Source: an uncultured SAR86 cluster bacterium (GTDB lineage Bacteria; Pseudomonadota; Gammaproteobacteria; Magnimaribacterales; D2472). From it: 64,000 nucleotides of DNA. Each line of letters begins with the position of its first letter. Positions within the stretch are counted from its first letter, which is position 1. Below the pieces are notes generated by a model. It was not told the origin of the DNA and searched no databases. It saw only the letters and a list, made by a program, of their open reading frames with translations. Below are positions 59,921 through 64,000 of the stretch, one piece after another. Position numbers and translations under genes: made by a program. The stretch spans positions 24,001 to 88,000 of the forward strand of contig CACHWY010000001.1 of NCBI GenBank assembly GCA_902583575.1, written 5' to 3'.

Positions 59921-61849
59921 ATGTCAAAAATTATAGGAATTGATTTAGGTACTACAAATAGCTGTGTTGCTGTTGTAGAAGGCCAACAACAAAAGGTAAT
60001 TGAGAATTCTGAAGGGGCAAGAACAACCCCATCAGTTATTGCATATACTGATAACGATGAAGTATTGGTCGGACTTCCTGCTAAAAGACAAGCAGTAACC
60101 AATCCAGAAAATACACTTTATGCAATTAAAAGACTCATAGGCAGAACCTTTGATGATGAAGTTGTGAGTAAAGATGCAGATATGGTTCCATATAAGATTA
60201 TAAAAGCTGATAATGGCGATGCTTGGGTTGAGGCATCTAAAAAACAACTTGCACCTCCCCAGGTAGCTGCAGAAATTTTAAAGAAAATGAAAAAAACTGC
60301 AGAAGATTATTTAGGACATGAAGTGAAAGAAGCTGTAATAACTGTGCCAGCTTATTTTAATGATTCACAAAGACAGGCAACTAAAGATGCGGGAAAGATT
60401 GCAGGTTTAGATGTTAAGAGAATTATAAATGAACCAACTGCAGCAGCGTTGGCGTATGGATTAGATAAAAATAAAGGAGATTCTACAATTGCTGTATATG
60501 ACTTAGGTGGTGGAACTTTTGATATCTCTATTATTGAAATTTCTGATGTTGAAGGAGAGCATCAGTTTGAGGTTTTATCTACTAATGGCGATACTTTTCT
60601 TGGTGGAGAAGATTTTGATTTAAGATTGATTGATTATTTTGTTGATAAATTTAAAGAAGAGTCTGGGTTTGATCTTAAGAGCGATCCATTAGCTCTTCAA
60701 AGATTAAAAGAAGCAGCAGAAAAAGCTAAAATTGAACTTTCCTCATCAGACCAAACAGAAGTAAACCTCCCATATATCACAGCTGATAGCTCAGGCCCAA
60801 AACATTTTGTTCACAAAATTACTAGAGCAAAGCTTGAATCATTGGTTGAGGATTTAGTTGATAAAAGTTTAGAACCACTTAAATTAGCCTTAAAGGACGC
60901 AAAGCTTAAAAAGACTGATATTAACGAAATACTTCTTGTTGGTGGTCAAACAAGAATGCCATTAGTCCAAAAGAAAGTTGCAGAATTCTTTGGGAAAGAT
61001 CCAAAAAAAGATTTAAATCCAGACGAAGCTGTAGCTGTTGGAGCAGCAATTCAGGGGTCAGTTCTATCAGGCGATACAACCGATGTTTTATTACTAGATG
61101 TAACGCCTTTAACTTTAGGTATTGAGACTCTAGGCGGAGTTGCTACACCCTTGATTGAAAAAAATACAACTATCCCAACTCAAAAGTCTCAAATTTTTTC
61201 TACAGCTGAGGATAATCAAACCGCAGTTACGGTTCATGTTATCCAAGGGGAAAGAACCCAAGCGGCACAAAATAAATCTTTAGGCCAATTTAATCTTACA
61301 GACATACCGGCTGCTTCAAGAGGTGTTCCTCAAATTGAAGTATCTTTTGACTTAGATGCGAATGGCATATTAAATGTTTCTGCTAAAGACAAGAATACCG
61401 GTAAAGAGCAGTCAATTGTTATAAAGGCTTCAAGTGGACTGTCAGATGAAGATATAGAAAAAATGGTCAAAGACGCTGAAGCTAACGCTGAAGATGATAA
61501 AAAATTTGAAGAACTTGTAAAAACAAAAAATAATGCTGATATGTTAGTTCATGCAACAAGAAAAACTATTGAAGAATCAGATGATAAATTATCAGATGAT
61601 GAGAAAAAACAAGTAGAGGATGCTGTTGTTTCTTTAGAAGAATCAATATCATCAGAGGACTTAGAAGCTATAGAATCAGCAACTAAGAACTTAAATGATG
61701 TTCTAACACCACTAACTCAAAAATTATACAAACAAGAAAGTCCCGAAGGTCAAGAAGATGCAGAATCAGGATCAGAAGATGTTTCAGATAATACTGTAGA
61801 TGCTGAGTTTGAAGAGGTTAAAGAAGAAGAAAAAGAAGAAGAAAAATAG
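59921..61849 (+). CDS. dnaK: Chaperone DnaK (Hsp70)
   Basis: ATP-driven chaperone for folding and stress recovery. 642 residues. The phosphate loop [16 protein letters not shown] begins the ATPase domain, with [10 protein letters not shown]-type [15 protein letters not shown] following. The linker and substrate domain start at [18 protein letters not shown]. The tail is acidic and ends EEEKEEEK rather than in an EEVKDKK-like motif. Operon order grpE-dnaK-dnaJ-dapB is the same as in pseudomonads. Confidence 0.98.
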   Translation: MSKIIGIDLGTTNSCVAVVEGQQQKVIENSEGARTTPSVIAYTDNDEVLVGLPAKRQAVTNPENTLYAIKRLIGRTFDDEVVSKDADMVPYKIIKADNGDAWVEASKKQLAPPQVAAEILKKMKKTAEDYLGHEVKEAVITVPAYFNDSQRQATKDAGKIAGLDVKRIINEPTAAALAYGLDKNKGDSTIAVYDLGGGTFDISIIEISDVEGEHQFEVLSTNGDTFLGGEDFDLRLIDYFVDKFKEESGFDLKSDPLALQRLKEAAEKAKIELSSSDQTEVNLPYITADSSGPKHFVHKITRAKLESLVEDLVDKSLEPLKLALKDAKLKKTDINEILLVGGQTRMPLVQKKVAEFFGKDPKKDLNPDEAVAVGAAIQGSVLSGDTTDVLLLDVTPLTLGIETLGGVATPLIEKNTTIPTQKSQIFSTAEDNQTAVTVHVIQGERTQAAQNKSLGQFNLTDIPAASRGVPQIEVSFDLDANGILNVSAKDKNTGKEQSIVIKASSGLSDEDIEKMVKDAEANAEDDKKFEELVKTKNNADMLVHATRKTIEESDDKLSDDEKKQVEDAVVSLEESISSEDLEAIESATKNLNDVLTPLTQKLYKQESPEGQEDAESGSEDVSDNTVDAEFEEVKEEEKEEEK

Positions 61850-61858
61850 AATAATATC

Positions 61859-62959
61859 ATGCCAAAGAGAGACTATTATGAAACTCTTGAAGTCTCTCGA
61901 GGTGCTTCAGAAAAAGAATTAAAAAAAGCCTTTAAAAAGAAGGCAATGAAATATCATCCTGATAGAAATCCTGATAATCCTGAAGCAGCAGAGAGGTTTA
62001 AAGAAGCTGCAGAAGCTTATGATGTTCTTTCTGACCCACAAAAGAAATCAGCATATGATCAATTTGGTCATTCTGGAGTAGAGGGTATGGGCGGAGGCCC
62101 AAATTTTAATGATATAAATATTAATGATATTTTTGGCGATATTTTTGGTGATGTTTTTGGAACTCGATCACAATCTAGACGCCAAAGAAGAGGGTCAGAT
62201 CTTCAATATAATATTGAGCTATCTCTTAAAGAAGCAGTTCTTGGCACTCAAAAAAAAATAAAAATACCTTCGGATAGGGAGTGCCCTGATTGTCATGGAA
62301 CCGGTGCCGCAAAAGGATCTAGCCCCGTAACATGTATGAATTGTAATGGAACTGGCCAAGTTAGAATGCAACAAGGTTTCTTTTCTATTCAACAAACTTG
62401 TTCAGTATGTTCTGGAACTGGCCAAGTTATTAAAGATAAATGTAAGACTTGCGGAGGAGTTGGAGCTATCAAAGAGAATAAGACACTTTCAGTAAATATT
62501 CCTTCAGGAGTAGATAATGGAGATAAAGTAAGGTTATCTGGAGAAGGAGAATGGATGAAGGGGGGGCAATCAGGAGATCTGTATGTAGCTATAAGGGTAG
62601 TGAAAAATTCTATTTTTGAAAGAGATGGCAGGCATTTATATATAGAAGCACCAATACCATTTGATATATCAGTAATTGGCGGATCTATTAAAATTCCTAC
62701 GCTTGAAAAGAACATATCATTAAAAATACCTCCGAATACACAAACAGGAAAAGTCTTCAGGATTAAAGGTAAAGGTGCATCTATTGTAAGAGATAGAAGA
62801 AGGGGAGATATTTTGTGTCGAGTAGTTGTTGAAACCCCCTCTAATTTAGATAAAAAACAAATTCAATTATTACAGGAATTAAATAAATCTCTAAATCAAT
62901 CTAAGAATTATCCAGGAACTGATACATTCTTAAAAGCAATCTCTAAAATTAAAGATTAA
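61859..62959 (+). CDS. dnaJ: Chaperone DnaJ (Hsp40)
   Basis: Stimulates DnaK ATPase and delivers substrates. 366 residues. The J domain carries the HPD motif in KYHPDRNPDNPEAAERFKEA. A glycine/phenylalanine region follows. Four CxxCxGxG zinc repeats begin CPDCHGTGAA and continue CMNCNGTGQ, CSVCSGTGQ and CKTCGGVG. The C-terminal substrate domains are intact. Confidence 0.98.
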   Translation: MPKRDYYETLEVSRGASEKELKKAFKKKAMKYHPDRNPDNPEAAERFKEAAEAYDVLSDPQKKSAYDQFGHSGVEGMGGGPNFNDININDIFGDIFGDVFGTRSQSRRQRRGSDLQYNIELSLKEAVLGTQKKIKIPSDRECPDCHGTGAAKGSSPVTCMNCNGTGQVRMQQGFFSIQQTCSVCSGTGQVIKDKCKTCGGVGAIKENKTLSVNIPSGVDNGDKVRLSGEGEWMKGGQSGDLYVAIRVVKNSIFERDGRHLYIEAPIPFDISVIGGSIKIPTLEKNISLKIPPNTQTGKVFRIKGKGASIVRDRRRGDILCRVVVETPSNLDKKQIQLLQELNKSLNQSKNYPGTDTFLKAISKIKD

Positions 62960-62961
62960 TA

Positions 62962-63612
62962 ATGTTAAAGATATTTATTAATGGAGAGTCAGGGAAAATG
63001 GGAGCATCTATCATTAAATTAATTGATGATGATGATACCTTGATTAAAGTAGAAAAAGGAGATCTTATAACAGCAGATGTTGTTATAGATTTTTCACATC
63101 CAAATTCAACTCTAAAAATATTACAAGATTGCTTAGAAAATAAGAAACCTTTAGTAATAGGTACCACAGGATTAAAAAATAACCATATAAAAGAGATTGA
63201 AAAAGCTTCTAAAATGATACCAATCTTAATAGCTTCAAATATGAGTAAAGGAATAATAAACTTAAAAAAATCATTAAAAAACTATATAAGCAATAATTCA
63301 GAATTAATGGATTGCATAATTGAAGAAGTTCATCATACGGAAAAAATAGATTCTCCTTCAGGGACAGCTATAGAATTAAAAGATCATATACTTTCTTTTA
63401 ATAATAAAAAGAATATTAAGTCTATAGAAATAATATCAAAAAGAATAAAAAATGTATTTGGTATCCATAAAGTTTCATTTATCAAAAAAGATGATATAAA
63501 AGAATTTAAGCATGAAGCTTTATCTAGGTGTGTTTTTTCATCTGGAGCATTATATGCCGCTAAACAGATTAGCAAACTTGATCCACGCATCTATAGATTC
63601 CAAGATATTTAA
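62962..63612 (+). CDS. dapB: 4-hydroxy-tetrahydrodipicolinate reductase, compact form
   Basis: Second committed enzyme of lysine and diaminopimelate synthesis, NAD(P)H-dependent. 216 residues, against 273 in E. coli. The N-terminal glycine loop reads GESGKMGASI, DFSHPNSTLKIL and VIGTTGLKNN follow, and the catalytic motif is EEVHHTEKIDSPSGTA. Two stretches are reduced: the loop region between the first helix and DFSHP, and the GHTGER-type segment of the substrate domain, which is nearly gone. Active-site His-His and Lys are retained, so it is probably functional. Position after dnaJ is typical for this operon. Confidence 0.92.
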   Translation: MLKIFINGESGKMGASIIKLIDDDDTLIKVEKGDLITADVVIDFSHPNSTLKILQDCLENKKPLVIGTTGLKNNHIKEIEKASKMIPILIASNMSKGIINLKKSLKNYISNNSELMDCIIEEVHHTEKIDSPSGTAIELKDHILSFNNKKNIKSIEIISKRIKNVFGIHKVSFIKKDDIKEFKHEALSRCVFSSGALYAAKQISKLDPRIYRFQDI

Positions 63613-63627
63613 AATTTTAAAAAAATC

Positions 63628-63656
63628 TTTAAAAAACCGCTATTTTTCTATAGAAT
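63628..63656 (+). promoter_or_regulatory. Promoter candidate for rpsB
   Basis: TTTAAA (63628-63633) and TAGAAT (63651-63656) are 17 bp apart. Transcription would start near 63663, giving a leader of about 95 bases. Confidence 0.42.
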
Positions 63657-63689
63657 ACTCAAACTTTTAACACGAAGATTCTATTGTCA

Positions 63690-63757
63690 TAAAGTTGGGG
63701 TGCTTTTTAAAGTCAGCTTTATTATGAATCGGAGAATAACCCCAAAGGAGAATTAAA
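63690..63757 (+). promoter_or_regulatory. S2 leader RNA (rpsB 5' untranslated element)
   Basis: Arms TTGGGGT (63695-63701) and ACCCCAA (63739-63745) close a domain with an internal AAAG/CTTT pairing and a CGGAG loop, and AAAGGAG follows as the ribosome site. S2 autoregulation through a conserved rpsB leader is known in E. coli and other gammaproteobacteria; the structural match here is by eye. Confidence 0.62.
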
Positions 63758-64000
63758 TTGAGTATAGTATCAATACAAGACCTGCTTCAAGCAGGCGTTC
63801 ATTTCGGTCATCAACAAAGGTTCTGGAATCCAAAAATGGAACACTTTATATATGACACAAGAAAAAAAATTAGTATTATTAATTTAGAATTAACACAAGA
63901 ACAACTTAATGCTGCCGCATTAAAGGTTGAAGATATTTGTTCTAAAGGTAATAAGATTTTATTTGTTGGCACAAAGAGATCTGCAAGTAAAACCATAAAA
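63758..64000 (+). CDS. rpsB: 30S ribosomal protein S2, partial (3' end outside window)
   Basis: Late-assembling protein that interacts with S1. The first 81 codons are present, from a TTG start at 63758 after [34 protein letters not shown], then [20 protein letters not shown] and [15 protein letters not shown] match S2. tsf usually follows outside the window. Confidence 0.96.
   Translation, partial: MSIVSIQDLLQAGVHFGHQQRFWNPKMEHFIYDTRKKISIINLELTQEQLNAAALKVEDICSKGNKILFVGTKRSASKTIK

Overview
The window is a slice of an AT-rich, gene-dense gammaproteobacterial chromosome. Gene order places it: tRNA-Thr/tuf/tRNA-Trp/secE/nusG/rplKAJL/rpoBC, then rpsL-rpsG-fusA, the complete S10-spc-alpha ribosomal block, ispB divergent from rplU-rpmA-obgE, smpB-ssrA, ratA/bamE/fur, and grpE-dnaK-dnaJ-dapB. 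FabA/FabB unsaturated fatty acid synthesis, BamE and RatA agree with Gammaproteobacteria. Low GC, short or overlapping intergenic spaces, several shortened enzymes and two large TonB receptors suggest a streamlined marine lineage such as SAR86. That name is an inference from style, not a search result.

Layout. 1-9234 (minus strand): partial lpxC, rlmB, a short rnr, a TonB receptor, a His/Asp/Glu-rich TonB receptor with a small His/Cys secreted protein upstream (probably zinc uptake), and an iron-type alcohol dehydrogenase. 9282-11944: two tandem exported amidohydrolases, the second without the metal-binding HxH. 11941-12156: two tiny membrane ORFs. 12197-13599: tRNA-Thr(UGU), msrA, birA. 13656-26702: tRNA-Tyr, tRNA-Thr(GGU), tuf, tRNA-Trp, secE, nusG, L11/L1, the L10 leader, L10/L7-L12, rpoB and rpoC. 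26757-29718: str operon, with fusA split by a single-base frameshift. 29784-31492: a DNA methyltransferase and a PD-(D/E)XK-like protein, probably a type II restriction-modification pair, lying where tufA is often found. 31511-44756: S10, spc and alpha operons from rpsJ to rplQ. 44753-54428: uvrA, ssb, an enoyl-CoA hydratase-like enzyme, an Old Yellow Enzyme homologue, the ispB-fabA-fabB overlapping operon, and rplU-rpmA-obgE. 54420-58786: rpsT, a secreted Cys-containing protein, tmRNA, smpB, a DUF3429-like membrane protein, a sodium symporter, ratA, bamE. 58865-64000: fur, the heat-shock operon behind a sigma-32-type promoter, a compact dapB, and the start of rpsB behind an S2-type leader.

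Most of the window is core growth machinery. The points worth a second look are the restriction-modification pair between str and S10, the fusA frameshift, the probable zinc-capture genes, the metal-less amidohydrolase partner, shortened RNase R and DapB, and -10 boxes that sit almost directly on start codons. No CRISPR array, insertion sequence, prophage or rRNA gene was seen. Apart from the tmRNA, no stretch over about 300 bases lacks a gene.
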